Assembly: GCA_963422415.1 (NCBI GenBank)
Contig: OY729430.1
Span: 2,666,001-2,730,000 of the forward strand
Reading direction: 5' to 3'
DNA length: 64,000 nt
Source: Bin34 sp963422415
GTDB taxonomy: Bacteria; Chloroflexota; Anaerolineae; Caldilineales; Caldilineaceae
Under the pieces are notes generated by a model. The model ran no database searches, was not told the origin of the DNA, and saw nothing but the letters and a program-made list of their open reading frames with translations. Of the stretch, positions 1-9,720 are shown piece after piece (position 1 is the stretch's first letter; every line of letters starts with the position of its first letter). Both the position numbers and the translations under genes were made by a program.

Positions 1-518
1 CCCTGAAAGGGCTCGTCCATAAAGTAAATATCGGCACTTTGAATCAGGGCCCGCGCCAAGAAGACCCGCTGCTGCTGCCCTCCGGAAAGTTCACTGATCT
101 GACGGTCGGCCAAGTCTGCCATACCCACTTTTTCCAGGGAATCCATGGTTTTTTGGCGATGCAGTGGACGGGGACGGCGAATCCACCCCATCTGGCCATA
201 GGCCCCCATGAGGACCGCGTCGCCTACGCTGGTCGGGAAGTCCCAGTCTACAGAACTGCGCTGGGGCACATAGCCAATCAGCTTGCGTTGCTCCTGCACT
301 CTCCGGCCGAAGACCCGCACCGTGCCGGCCACTGGCTTCTTCAGCCCCAGGATCGCCTTGATCAGGGTGGACTTGCCGGCGCCATTGGGCCCCACGATGG
401 CCATGAGCACGCCGGCCGGCACATGCAGATCAATGTCCCAAAGCACTGGCTTGTCCTCGTAGGCCACCGTTAGATCATTGACTTCCAAGGCCACCCTAGC
501 CATCGAGTTCTCGTTCAT
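1..518 (-). CDS. Metal ABC transporter ATP-binding protein (Mn/Zn type), cut by window edge
   Basis: This is the 5' part of an ABC ATPase reading leftwards off the window; about 172 codons are visible. The Walker A motif GPNGAGKST lies at residues 43-51, the Q-loop VPQRSS near 84-89, the signature LSGGQQQR at 144-151 and Walker B IYFMDEP at 164-170. The start ATG (516-518) overlaps the stop of the receptor gene as ATGA, which indicates translational coupling. The protein resembles the ATPases of manganese/zinc (ZnuC/MntB-like) uptake systems and would power the permease encoded beyond position 1. Pairing with a TroA-like receptor and a DtxR regulator makes manganese, zinc or iron the likely substrate. 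The sequence does not say which. Confidence 0.93.
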   Translation of the reverse strand, partial: MNENSMARVALEVNDLTVAYEDKPVLWDIDLHVPAGVLMAIVGPNGAGKSTLIKAILGLKKPVAGTVRVFGRRVQEQRKLIGYVPQRSSVDWDFPTSVGDAVLMGAYGQMGWIRRPRPLHRQKTMDSLEKVGMADLADRQISELSGGQQQRVFLARALIQSADIYFMDEPFQ

Positions 519-1705
519 CGTTCCGCTGTCTGGGCCAACGCGTTGAAGATAGTGAGTGTATTGTGCTGGAGCATGCCCAGATAGGTGTCCCCTTCGGTAC
601 CCTGTGGACCCAAGGCGTCACTGTACAGCTCGCCCCCCAGCCGTACGTCCCAGCCTTGGGCCACGGCGGCGGCTTGCACGGCCTGCACCGCATCTTCGGA
701 CACCGAAGATTCCACAAACATCGCCGGAATTCGCTTTTCCACGATCAGCGATGCGATGGACTGCACATCAAAGGCGCTGACTTCCGTTTCGGTGCTCAAG
801 CCCTGCAGGCCGATATTCTCCAAGTCCGTCAGCTGTGTGTAATAGCCAAAAGCGTCGTGGGCGGTGACCAAGTACCTCACCGGAAGATTCTCGGGCTTGA
901 ACATTTCACGAACAATGCGCTCCGCCCTCTTGATGTAGCTCCGGATCACTTCCGCATTGTGATGAAATTCCGGTTGTTCTCCTTGAAGTGCGCGGTCCAA
1001 CGTCTCGGCCATGACGCTCGTAGCGGCCACCCACAATGTGGGACTGTTCCAAATGTGCGGATCGACTACCCCTCCACTGTGAATGAAAAGGTCCTGGAGT
1101 TCAGGCTGGGCCAAGAGTACATCTCCCACCGGGACTACACAGCGGGACTGCGCCAATTCCGTCATGGCCTTTGACATCTGCGCTTCCAGATGCAATCCGT
1201 TGTAAAAGATGATGTCGGCCTTGTTCAGTGTTTCGGCATCCCTCAGGGAAGGAACGAACAGATGGGGATCCGTACCGGGCCCCAGCAAGGTGTCTATCGT
1301 AATGGAAACACCGGGGATGTTGGTCTGTATGCGCTGCACGGACGCGGTGGCCGCGGGAGCGAAGTCTCCCGGGTGCCAAGAGGAACGGCGGGTCAGTTCG
1401 TCCAAGGTCCAGAGGGCAGGATCCAGAGTCTTCAGGCCTGCAATCAAGGACACCACATCGCCGATCTGGCCGGTTGTGGCTACCACCCGCACGGTCTCTC
1501 CCGCAGCAAACTCATCATGACATGGGTCTTGACCGCGAGCGCCTTCTGTCACCGGAGTCGAATTTCCACACCTGACCACCATGAGGATCAGACCCCAGAG
1601 GATCGTGAAGTGCCAGATCCGTCGAACAGCATGCCGGGGAAAGGTCCAACGACGCACTGGCAGTCGTCGAGAGTGGATGGCCCACGCCAGAGGGTCAATC
1701 AACAT
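515..1705 (-). CDS. Metal ABC transporter substrate-binding protein (ZnuA/TroA family)
   Basis: A cluster A-I metal receptor of about 396 residues. Expected metal-ligand regions are seen: GTDPH, DPHIW, TAHDAFGY and the C-terminal ELYSDALG. The N-terminus is arginine-rich, then hydrophobic (FTILWGLILMVV), then RCGN. That is a signal sequence with a poor lipobox, since Arg precedes Cys, so lipid anchoring is uncertain. The ATG at 1703-1705 is chosen because it lies at the end of the regulator gene (11 bp overlap); the frame stays open upstream to 1789. A segment of about 40 residues after the first strand (around LKTLDPALWTLDEL) looks inserted relative to ZnuA. It would deliver the metal to the permease energised by the downstream ATPase. 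Confidence 0.9.
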   Translation of the reverse strand: MLIDPLAWAIHSRRLPVRRWTFPRHAVRRIWHFTILWGLILMVVRCGNSTPVTEGARGQDPCHDEFAAGETVRVVATTGQIGDVVSLIAGLKTLDPALWTLDELTRRSSWHPGDFAPAATASVQRIQTNIPGVSITIDTLLGPGTDPHLFVPSLRDAETLNKADIIFYNGLHLEAQMSKAMTELAQSRCVVPVGDVLLAQPELQDLFIHSGGVVDPHIWNSPTLWVAATSVMAETLDRALQGEQPEFHHNAEVIRSYIKRAERIVREMFKPENLPVRYLVTAHDAFGYYTQLTDLENIGLQGLSTETEVSAFDVQSIASLIVEKRIPAMFVESSVSEDAVQAVQAAAVAQGWDVRLGGELYSDALGPQGTEGDTYLGMLQHNTLTIFNALAQTAER

Positions 1706-2369
1706 TATCTTCCGAAACCATGATGAGACTGGCCACTTCATAGCTAACGAGATCTTCGGTATTGTCGAGTTGCAGGCGTACGGGTCCATTCAGGGGCTTG
1801 CGCTCCAAGATGGTAATCCGTGTGTGAGGACGCAGGTTGATGCTGCCCAGATACGCCAGCATCTCCTTGTCTTGAGTCAGGACTCGCGTTACGCTGCGCG
1901 TGGTGCGGTCAGGGAGTTCCACCAGCCGTTGCGTAGAGGCCACAGGCATAACTCCCTCCTTGGAAGGGATGGGATCCCCATGCGGATCAATACTGGGACC
2001 TTGCAGGAGGGCATCAATGGCATCCTCAAGCACTTCGTCCATATCATGCTCGAATTTGTCGGCGATCTGGTGCACCAGCTCCCATGGTATGTTTAGCGTC
2101 TCGGTCAGAAATAGTTCCAGCAGGCGATGATGACGCAGCATCTCCAAGGCAATCATGCGTCCCCGTTTCGTCAGTTCGATTTCCTGATACCGATGATAGA
2201 CGAGCAGATCTTGCTCCCCCAAGCGCTTAGCCATGGCCGAGGCGGCGGCCGGCGAGACCGCCATGGCACTGGCGATCTCCGAATTCGTGGCCTCTTTGCC
2301 TTCGCTGGCCAGCAGGTAGGCTGTCTTCAGGAAATCCTCCTGCACCCGCGAAGCCTTTAGCGTGGACAT
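1695..2369 (-). CDS. DtxR/MntR-family metal-dependent transcriptional regulator
   Basis: About 224 residues. The N-terminal winged helix includes QEDFLKTAYLLA and a recognition region SPAAASAMAKRL. A dimerisation/metal domain follows with EMLRHHRLLELFL and HDMDEVLEDAID, then a C-terminal FeoA/SH3-like domain as in DtxR/IdeR. The ATG at 2367-2369 is preferred over the one at 2391-2393 because AAGGTG stands about 8 bases before it. The gene is first in the operon with the receptor and ATPase genes, so it most likely represses uptake when metal is plentiful. An inverted repeat overlaps its own promoter. Metal preference (Mn or Fe) cannot be told. Confidence 0.93.
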   Translation of the reverse strand: MSTLKASRVQEDFLKTAYLLASEGKEATNSEIASAMAVSPAAASAMAKRLGEQDLLVYHRYQEIELTKRGRMIALEMLRHHRLLELFLTETLNIPWELVHQIADKFEHDMDEVLEDAIDALLQGPSIDPHGDPIPSKEGVMPVASTQRLVELPDRTTRSVTRVLTQDKEMLAYLGSINLRPHTRITILERKPLNGPVRLQLDNTEDLVSYEVASLIMVSEDNVD

Positions 2370-2405
2370 ACAATTGACACCTTGGCATTCCATTACTTGT
2401 TGGTC

Positions 2406-2432
2406 ATTGTATCATAAGTTAATACAGATTAA
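2406..2432 (-). promoter_or_regulatory. Promoter with candidate DtxR-family operator
   Basis: On the minus strand an extended -10 (TGA-TACAAT, hexamer at 2406-2411) lies about 37 bp before the regulator start. The AT-rich segment upstream holds the inverted repeat TTAAT-CTGT-ATTAA (2419-2432), placed across the spacer and -35 region. A repressor bound there would block RNA polymerase, which fits autoregulation of the metal-uptake operon. The assignment is positional; the repeat is not a known consensus that I can name. Confidence 0.45.
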
Positions 2433-2628
2433 TTTAATTCATATATTACGAAAACAATGGCGCGCTGTGCGTCGGCATTCCTGCCGACGCCTCCAGGCGG
2501 GCACAACGTGCGGCCGCGACCTTGGCAAACGCCGGCCCTAGAGAGCGTCCTTGCTTCACGGGGCAGTCTTGGCATAATGGCTCTTGGTCGATAACCGCCC
2601 ATCATCGCTCTCTCCATCGCAGGCAACC

Positions 2629-5600
2629 ATGCTCCATAGGCCATCCTCCCCCATGAAGACACGCCCCCGTACACAAAATCGACTCTTGTTCCTGCTCGGA
2701 ACGTGGCTATGCGCCATCACGATCACAGGCTTGTTTCTTGGCATTGGCGCCATCCCCTTTCCCCTACAGGCGCAATCTGCAGAGGCAGCGACTCCCACCC
2801 CAGGGCCGGCCGATCCCGATTCATTCTGGAAGCGCCAAAGCAAGACCCGTCTCATCGTGGAACTGAGCTCGCCATCGTTGGTGGAAGTCTATGCCCTTCG
2901 ACCCGGCCTTAGTCCGGACATCACATATTTCGGTCCCGTGGCGCCTGAACTGCAGTCCTACACCTTGTTTCTGCGTCAAGAACGTGCCGCCTTCCATCTG
3001 AGCGTGCCCGAGAACCTGCCGGTCCAGATGGCCCGCTATGTTTCGGGATTGGGAAAGGCTGCGGATGAACTGACTTTTGATCTCGTCAAGAACGGGATCA
3101 TCCTGGAATCCCCGGTGGAACTGACTCCTGTGCAGATGCAGACACTGGAATCTCTGCCCCAAGTCAAATATGTGCATCAGGATCTGCCAGTGTATCCCCA
3201 ACTCTATGCGGGACCCGACCTTATGCAGGTCGGCGTTCCTTGGCGGAATTCGCCGGGGGGTCGGTCCGGAGCAGGGCAAGGGGTCTTGATTGCCTCCATT
3301 GACGGCGGCTTGCACAAGGACGCTCCCATGTTTTCCGGGGCCGGCTTCGAGTACCCGGCATGGATGCCAAAAGACGGTTTGGGCATTGCCCAGGCCAACA
3401 ACGGCAAGATTGTCGTGTCCCGCACCTATTTCCGAGAATGGGATCCTCCCGTGGTCAGCGATCATCTGCCTTGGCCGGGCAGCGGTTCATCGCATGGCGT
3501 CCATACCGGTGCCATCGCGGGCGGCAACATTGTAGACGGAGCAGTATGGAAAGGGCTGGCCCTGGATCCCCTGAGCGGCATTGCTCCAGGAGCCTGGCTG
3601 GGCAATTATCGCGTCCTGTACCGCAGCAAACAAGGCAGTCAACTGTTCTTTACCGCCGAAGGGGTGCAGGCCCTGGAAGATGCAGTGGTGGATGGCGCGG
3701 ACATAGTGGTGGGCGCCTGGGGCGTTGGGCCCAGTACCGCCAGCGCTCCAAACGATTTTCTGGATGCCGCGCTCATCAACACCACTCGGGCCGGGGTCTA
3801 TGTGGTCATGGCCGCAGGCAACTATGGCCCTCTGCCCTTCTCGGTGGCCAATCCTTCCGACGAGTACCTGTCTGTGGGAGCCGTTACCACGACCGGTTTC
3901 CTGAGGGACGGCTACATGGATGTCGCAGATGCCACCGAGCCCGACACCGCGCTGTCCCGGTTGCAGTTTGTCCCCGCCCAATTCGGACCCGAATTCCCGC
4001 AAGGCGCCATAACCTCATACTCCTTGGTTTCCGCCCGTGCGCTGAATCCCGACAATGCACAAGGCTGTCGCAGCTGGGAGCCGGGGTCGCTGGATGAAAG
4101 CATAGTGCTGGTGTCGCGGGGTCGTTGCACCTTTGCCGAGAAAATAGCCCGTGCCAGTCAGGCCGGAGCCGCAGCCGTCATGGTGTTCAATCATGCGGCG
4201 GGTGGTGACCAGCTGCTGGCAATGATCAAGGGACCCGCGGAATTCGAAACGCCGCTGCCTTCCCTGTTTGTCGGTCACAGATCGGGTCAATTGCTGGAAA
4301 CGCTGTCCGATCACTCCCCTCATGCTCTGATCGTCCATATTTCCACCATACCGGAACAGGTGGGCAATCAACCTTTTGTGGTCCCTGACTTCAGTGGAAG
4401 AGGACCTACTGCCTACGGCGGACTCAAGCCCGACGTGGTGGCGCCCGGCGTTCACATCCTGTCGCAAGGCTATGGACCCGGCAACCTGGACAGCGAAAGA
4501 CACACAGGCTATGGCCAGGAAACGGGCACCTCCATGGCGGCGCCCTTTGTGGCTGGAGCCATAGCCTTGATTAAGGAGCGGCATCCTCATTGGACCGCGG
4601 ACATGATTACTTCCGCCCTGATGTCCACGGCCCAGTACGAAGGCATCCAGAACCGTGACGGCTCGGTCGCGCAGCCAACCGACATGGGGGCGGGTCTGGT
4701 GGATATCGAAAGAGCCCTCAATCCCGACGCTTTCCTGGTGCCGGCCAAAATATCCTTCGGCCGGGTCCGCGACTTGCAGCGCATTCGAGCGCAGACACTG
4801 AAAGTGATCAATGCCGGGCATGCACCTCTTGACTTGCACCTTGCCACGGAAAAGCTGGTGGGCGCGGACAGAATTGCCCTGGACGCCTTCCATGTAGAAC
4901 CCCAGGCCCTCTCTTTGGCGCCGCGCGCCAGCGCCAAGATCACTGTTACCTTGCAGCCGGAACATGCCGCGTCCCCGACCGGCTATGTACAAGGATATCT
5001 GGTTCTGCGCGGCGGGTCCCAGGAACTGCATGCTCCACTTTTCGCCTGGTTGGACTTGCCCACGGCAACACCTGAGATTCTGCTCTTGGATGCGGACTTG
5101 AGTCCCGCATATCCCGATTATGGTCCTCAGTACACCGCGGTCCTGGATGAACTGGGAGTTTCCTATGGCTACTGGAATGCGGCGCAACAGGCTCTCAAGG
5201 TTCCCGCTTATGTCAACAGTGAGCAAGCTCCTAAAACGATCGTGCTTTTTACCGGAGACAGCCGCAAACCCAGACCCGCCGCCACTACGGTGCCCTTGCC
5301 CTTTGCCGCGCACGACCTGAACCTTCTGGCCAACTATGTGGCAGAGGGGGGTTCACTCCTGGTCATGGGACGCAATGCGGCCAACTTTGTTGCCTCGGCT
5401 CCGCTCCAGGCATACCTGATGAGCACAGCCAAACCTCAACTCTCCCCTGCATTGACAGCAAATGCCTCGACCCTTGTGGCCCATTCGATCCCGGAAGCCC
5501 CGGACCTGTTGCAAGAACTGCATTTGGATTTGCGGACCCTCCCCCCACTCCTGGAGGTGGTGGAGCTGCTGCCTTCCGTCGACGAGTCGCGTTCGGAAAC

Positions 5601-6228
5601 CATCCCCGATGACATTCAGGCGCGTGCCACATTTCATCAATCCACTCTGGATGGATCCTTGGAATACACCCTTGAATTGGAGGCGGCGCCAGGCACAGCC
5701 GTCTCGGATGCATGGTTCTACCTTGAACAGGGCGAAGCGCAGACTCGCGTGCATGACCTCCTGCTGGATTCTCACCGGCTGCCGGTATTCGGCACCTGGC
5801 GCTGGCATGGCCAATTGACATTGAACGATCCACTGGAAGCGGCGCGATCCCAAGGACAACTCCACGTGGCCGTACAACTGCAAGGCACCACGGAAATCAC
5901 TCTCTCCGGACAGGTGATTGCACAACCCCTCTCGTTTGGAGGCGGTCTCCAGAAAGACCCCCTTTACAGCCTGATCCCATCACCCGAAACCGAAGGACAG
6001 GCGCCGTTCCTTACTCTGCGGGTCGACGAGCATACAGACCCATTCGTAGTAGGTGTCGCCAGCGACTTGAGTCAGAATCCGACCTATACGCCGCGTCATG
6101 GCCGCACCGTGTTCACCACGTTTGGCCTGGAGCAAATAAACGAGACTGAATCTTACACTGCGCGTGCCGCATTCCTGAGCCAGATATTGGCCTTCTTCGA
6201 TGCAGCAGCGGCGATCCCGCCAGGTTGA
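2629..6228 (+). CDS. Secreted subtilisin-like serine protease (S8) with PA domain
   Basis: A protein of about 1199 residues. The N-terminal signal includes the hydrophobic stretch LLFLLGTWLCAITITGLFLG. An inhibitor-I9-like prodomain ends near VKYVHQDLPVYP. The S8 catalytic triad is Asp225 (IASIDGG), His289 (SSHGVHTG) and Ser635 (GTSMAAPFVAG). A protease-associated domain is inserted before the Ser motif at roughly residues 440-555 (SRGRCTFAEKIARASQAGA). An Fn3-like region and a long β-rich tail follow. The architecture matches large Vpr-type subtilases acting outside the cell. The start is uncertain: TTG at 2584, ATG at 2629 (AGG upstream) and ATG at 2653 all precede the signal peptide. It stands alone between unrelated genes. 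Confidence 0.92.
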   Translation: MLHRPSSPMKTRPRTQNRLLFLLGTWLCAITITGLFLGIGAIPFPLQAQSAEAATPTPGPADPDSFWKRQSKTRLIVELSSPSLVEVYALRPGLSPDITYFGPVAPELQSYTLFLRQERAAFHLSVPENLPVQMARYVSGLGKAADELTFDLVKNGIILESPVELTPVQMQTLESLPQVKYVHQDLPVYPQLYAGPDLMQVGVPWRNSPGGRSGAGQGVLIASIDGGLHKDAPMFSGAGFEYPAWMPKDGLGIAQANNGKIVVSRTYFREWDPPVVSDHLPWPGSGSSHGVHTGAIAGGNIVDGAVWKGLALDPLSGIAPGAWLGNYRVLYRSKQGSQLFFTAEGVQALEDAVVDGADIVVGAWGVGPSTASAPNDFLDAALINTTRAGVYVVMAAGNYGPLPFSVANPSDEYLSVGAVTTTGFLRDGYMDVADATEPDTALSRLQFVPAQFGPEFPQGAITSYSLVSARALNPDNAQGCRSWEPGSLDESIVLVSRGRCTFAEKIARASQAGAAAVMVFNHAAGGDQLLAMIKGPAEFETPLPSLFVGHRSGQLLETLSDHSPHALIVHISTIPEQVGNQPFVVPDFSGRGPTAYGGLKPDVVAPGVHILSQGYGPGNLDSERHTGYGQETGTSMAAPFVAGAIALIKERHPHWTADMITSALMSTAQYEGIQNRDGSVAQPTDMGAGLVDIERALNPDAFLVPAKISFGRVRDLQRIRAQTLKVINAGHAPLDLHLATEKLVGADRIALDAFHVEPQALSLAPRASAKITVTLQPEHAASPTGYVQGYLVLRGGSQELHAPLFAWLDLPTATPEILLLDADLSPAYPDYGPQYTAVLDELGVSYGYWNAAQQALKVPAYVNSEQAPKTIVLFTGDSRKPRPAATTVPLPFAAHDLNLLANYVAEGGSLLVMGRNAANFVASAPLQAYLMSTAKPQLSPALTANASTLVAHSIPEAPDLLQELHLDLRTLPPLLEVVELLPSVDESRSETIPDDIQARATFHQSTLDGSLEYTLELEAAPGTAVSDAWFYLEQGEAQTRVHDLLLDSHRLPVFGTWRWHGQLTLNDPLEAARSQGQLHVAVQLQGTTEITLSGQVIAQPLSFGGGLQKDPLYSLIPSPETEGQAPFLTLRVDEHTDPFVVGVASDLSQNPTYTPRHGRTVFTTFGLEQINETESYTARAAFLSQILAFFDAAAAIPPG

Positions 6229-6776
6229 TATGTGCCGATGTTTCTTGAAAGTCGCCCCGGGCCACGGAATGGCTCGTCATGACACTGTGTCTGAAGGCCT
6301 ATGTCACGAGCATCCCGGTTTCCAAAATCATCGCTACAAAACAGCGTTGGTTCATTCGCCTGGCAGATGCACGTCCTTGCAGACCAAAACATTCAATCCC
6401 GCAATGAACGTCTTTATACATGCACGAACCACAGAGGAAATCGCAGCAGTGTCAAGAGACTCCGATGCTCGTAGTTGCCTCGAAGACTTCATCCTCCAGT
6501 AAGCCAAGCGAGTTCAAGATCCGGTGGAAACCTTCATGTCATGACTTGTAAACAGAAAAGGGCTCTTCAATCAGCTCCTGTGCCACCTAGACTACAGTCC
6601 CAAAGACGCCGTCTCGACTACTTTCTTCCACTCTGTCCCCGATTTTTGCCCGCAGTCCGCACCGCAAGAACAACGGTGCGCCTTCATGTTGCCCTTGCTT
6701 GGTTGTGCCCCTATCTTTCCACCAGCGAAGTCCTGCTCTTCCCGTCCTCACTTCATGGTTCTCATGTTGGACACGC
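6229..6776. other. Gene-free stretch
   Basis: About 550 bases between the protease stop and the convergent end of fhs. Short open frames here have no recognisable protein pattern. I see no clear intrinsic terminator, tRNA or repeat. Confidence 0.5.
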
Positions 6777-8411
6777 CTAGAGACCCAGCACCTCACCCTC
6801 CGGCGTGATGTCCATGGCCAGCGCACGGGGCCGACGGGGAAATCCGGGCAGGGTTTCAATCCTGCCCGCAAGAGCGTAGAGAAATCCGGCTCCTACCGAG
6901 GCCCGCAGATCCGAAACGGGAAAGGTGTAGCAAGACGGGCTGCCGCGAAGCTTCGAGTCATGGGAAACGGAAAGGTGGGTCTTGGCCATGCAAATGGGGA
7001 GCTTGTCCCATCCCTGTGCACTGAACAATCGGGCGCGTCTGCGAGCATGGGGAGTCCAGCTGACGTCGTCCGCCCGATATATCCTGCGTGCCAGAGCTAG
7101 CGTCTTGTCTTCTATGGTCGCCTCCATGGCGTAGGCATAGTCGATCCGAGAGGGAGCCACGGTGGCATCGTGGGTGGACCGCACCACCGCTTCGGCCAAG
7201 GCAACGCCGCCATCGCCCCCCAAGGTGAATCCGGAACATTCCGCCACGGCGTAAGCTCCGGCATCCTGGGCGATGTCTGCGGCAATCCGCAACTCCTCGG
7301 GACTGTCGCCGTCAAATCGGTTGAGCGCGACCACAACCGGAATGCCAAAGCCGCGCACGATGTCGATATGGTGAGTCAGGTTGGCGGCGCCAGCCTCGAC
7401 AGCCACCAGATTGGCCTGACTCAGGTCGCGCCGGGCCACGCCACCGTGCCAGCGCATGGCCCTGATCGACGCCACCAGCACTGCGGCGTCGACTGGCAAG
7501 CCACTCTGCCGGGTCTTGATGTGCATGAACTTTTCAAAGCCCAGATCAGAGCCGAACCCGGCTTCCGTGATCACGTAGTCGGCATAACCCAGCCCCATCC
7601 GGTCGGCAACAATGGAACTGCAGCCATGGGCAATGTTGCCAAAGGGACCTGCGTGCACCAGAGCCGGTTGGCCTTCCAGCGTTTGTACCAGATTGGGCAT
7701 GATGGCTTGGCGCATCACCGCCAGCAGCGGACCGACAAACCCCAGGTCGCCTACCGAGACCGGCTGGCCTCCCCTGTTGATGCCCACTACCATGCGGGAC
7801 AATCGGACCCGCAGGTCCTCAAGGTCCGTGGCCAGTGCCAGAATCGCCATGATTTCAGAGGCGGTCACAAAGTCGAAACGAGTCTCCCGCAAGGGGCGGT
7901 GCGCACCACCGCCCAGCCCGGTTGTGATCTGGCGCAGTCCCCGGTCCAAGGCATCCGTAACGCGCGACCACCATATGTCTTCGGCAGACATGTCGCAGGC
8001 GCAATCAAAATGAACCGCGTTTTCCACCAGGGCGGCCAGCAAGTTGTGCGCCGAACCCACGGCGTGCGCGTCGCCAGTGAAATGAATGTTGATTTCATCC
8101 TCAGGAACAATACGGGCCTTTCCTCCGCCGGTACCCCCGCCCTTGATGCCAAAAATGGGGCCCAGCGCCGGTTCTCGCAGATTCACCACGGGACGATGTC
8201 CCAGCTTGCCCAATCCCTGAGTCAAGCCGATGGCGGTGGTGGTCTTGCCTTCTCCGGCAGGGGTGGGCGTTATGCCCGTAACCACCACCAGTTTACCTGT
8301 CTTGTCATCCCGAATGGCATCAAGACTTATCTTGGCCTTGTGGCGCCCAAAAGGATTGAGGTGTTGCGGGTCGACGCCGAGGTGTTCCGCCACCTGGTTG
8401 ATATGTTCCAT
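6777..8411 (-). CDS. fhs: Formate-tetrahydrofolate ligase
   Basis: A full-length Fhs of 544 residues. It makes 10-formyl-THF from formate, THF and ATP in the cytoplasm. The family is clear from the N-terminal GRHKAKISLD, the P-loop TPAGEGKTTT (residues 50-59), VNLREPALGPIFGIKGGG, FTGDAHAV and the later VVVALNRFDGDSPEEL. GGGAG-type spacing is good: GGGAG precedes the ATG by about 5 bases. It stands alone here, but fchA and folD at 38042-39558 supply the next steps towards methylene-THF. This gives a split folate one-carbon route within one window. Confidence 0.97.
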   Translation of the reverse strand: MEHINQVAEHLGVDPQHLNPFGRHKAKISLDAIRDDKTGKLVVVTGITPTPAGEGKTTTAIGLTQGLGKLGHRPVVNLREPALGPIFGIKGGGTGGGKARIVPEDEINIHFTGDAHAVGSAHNLLAALVENAVHFDCACDMSAEDIWWSRVTDALDRGLRQITTGLGGGAHRPLRETRFDFVTASEIMAILALATDLEDLRVRLSRMVVGINRGGQPVSVGDLGFVGPLLAVMRQAIMPNLVQTLEGQPALVHAGPFGNIAHGCSSIVADRMGLGYADYVITEAGFGSDLGFEKFMHIKTRQSGLPVDAAVLVASIRAMRWHGGVARRDLSQANLVAVEAGAANLTHHIDIVRGFGIPVVVALNRFDGDSPEELRIAADIAQDAGAYAVAECSGFTLGGDGGVALAEAVVRSTHDATVAPSRIDYAYAMEATIEDKTLALARRIYRADDVSWTPHARRRARLFSAQGWDKLPICMAKTHLSVSHDSKLRGSPSCYTFPVSDLRASVGAGFLYALAGRIETLPGFPRRPRALAMDITPEGEVLGL

Positions 8412-8755
8412 ATTGCTCCCGATAAAACCGAAGGCCCACGGCTACACTTGTATGCGCTCAGGCCCAATGACCGATGATGCGGTGATGGCAGGGTCTCCGC
8501 ACAAGGGACCATGTGTGCGCGGCGCAAGTGGGGGGCCTCAAGCCGTGCCGCAGCCCAAGTACACAGCTCTGCCTTGGCGGTTTGGTCATGGGAAACACGA
8601 ATCCCGACACAGCGAAGCAGAGGGATGGGATGGCCAATCCTCTAGTGATCCGGCCAGCAGTGTACCCGCGTCAGCAGACTGCGCATGGCTTCCTTGAAGT
8701 CAAGGAGAAGCCGTTGGGAAAGTTTCTGTCCAGTCGATGGGCTCGGCCCTTTCAG
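8412..8755. other. Intergenic stretch with a stem-loop
   Basis: No gene is seen. On the minus strand, about 44 bases after the zinc-ribbon gene stop, 8687-8712 can form GGCTT-(bulge)-CCTTGA / TCAAGG-AAGCC, an 11-bp stem with a 2-base bulge and tiny loop. It lacks a U-tract. I searched by eye for the RNase P RNA core and tmRNA ends and found neither. Confidence 0.35.
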
Positions 8756-9469
8756 TCAGGTGCGGACCAGGATCCGGCCACAGCTGGGACAGAACAGATA
8801 TCCTCTGCCGTTGCCGTGTGGAGCCGTCGACACACTAGTGGGCAAACTCATGAAACAGGCATCGCAAAAGGAATTGGAGATCGTGGTGACGGCAATGCCA
8901 TTCTTGCGCTTGAGCAGGTCTTCGTACACATCCAGCGTCTCCGCGTCCACACGGTCTGCCCGCGTTTTCCTTTCCGCATTCAGGGCCTTCAATTCCTCGG
9001 CAATCATTGCCTGGCGTGAACTGAACTCTTTCTTGGCGCTTTGCCACTCGGCATCGCGCGCCTCCAAGATGGTCTGTTGCGGCCGGAAAGCCTGGCGTTT
9101 GTCCTCGTACTCAAGGAGCGCGGCCAACGCCCGCTCTTCCATGGCCGCCTTTTCCCTTTCCAGCTCTGTGATGATGGCTTGCAGAGTCGTAATTTCCTTG
9201 GGATCGGTCAAGCCCGCGTTTTCCAACAGGCTCTGGTTGGCCGCTATTTTCTCCTTTATATTCTCGACTTGGGCTTCAGCCGCTTTTTGGCTGCTGCGCA
9301 GGCCATCTTGCTCTTCTTGCATGGCCGTTACCGTGGCACGCAACTCGGCCAGATCCCGAGGTTCCTTAATGTCATCCAAGGACTTGCGGATGCCCTTGAT
9401 GATCCTCAGGCGGCGCAGGTCAACTTGTTGCAATTCATACAATTTTTCAATGTTGCTTGACACGCACAT
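8756..9469 (-). CDS. COG1579-type coiled-coil C4 zinc-ribbon protein
   Basis: 237 residues. The first two thirds are a long, charged, heptad-like coiled coil (IEKLYELQQVDLRRL through EELKALNAERKTRADRVD). The C-terminus carries a four-cysteine ribbon, CDAC and CPSCGRIL. This fits the widespread COG1579/zf-RING_7 family, whose exact role is unsettled; nucleic-acid-related functions have been suggested. The start could be the ATG at 9467-9469 or the GTG two codons later. GAGG sits 2 bases before the ATG but about 8 before the GTG, so the GTG may be the real start. Confidence 0.88.
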   Translation of the reverse strand: MCVSSNIEKLYELQQVDLRRLRIIKGIRKSLDDIKEPRDLAELRATVTAMQEEQDGLRSSQKAAEAQVENIKEKIAANQSLLENAGLTDPKEITTLQAIITELEREKAAMEERALAALLEYEDKRQAFRPQQTILEARDAEWQSAKKEFSSRQAMIAEELKALNAERKTRADRVDAETLDVYEDLLKRKNGIAVTTISNSFCDACFMSLPTSVSTAPHGNGRGYLFCPSCGRILVRT

Positions 9470-9720
9470 GACCTCGTCTGAATGCTCACATGCATTATAT
9501 CACCTGGGTGCAGGCCCGCTTTGGACAGGTCCCTCCTGCAATTAGGTCTGCCAAGAGCCAATCTCCCGGTCCCAACATCGTCGATATCTCAGGCTCCGGC
9601 AGGCGGGTTTTCGGACTGCAAGATGGAATCCCGGACCATTTCAAAGGCAACACAACGGTTGCGTTGGGAGACTCTTCCATTAGAATTCCAAAATTGCATC
9701 ACAAATTCGGCCCGCATGCC

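Noticed and set aside
4015..5313. A 432-codon open frame on the minus strand inside the protease gene
   Set aside because: It has no family motif and is fully covered by a clear S8 protease with its triad in frame. It is a codon-bias shadow.
7170..8477. A 435-codon plus-strand frame opposite fhs
   Set aside because: Fhs is unmistakable and full-length. The opposite frame has no recognisable protein pattern.
8412..8755. RNase P RNA or tmRNA downstream of the zinc-ribbon gene
   Set aside because: The RNase P core GAGGAAAGTCC, its 3' ACAGA...GGCTTA part and tmRNA acceptor-like ends are not found on either strand.
9490..9720. Upstream extension of the Flp-like protein
   Set aside because: The added 77 residues have no pattern, and a pilin leader should be short and basic as given by the start at 9721.
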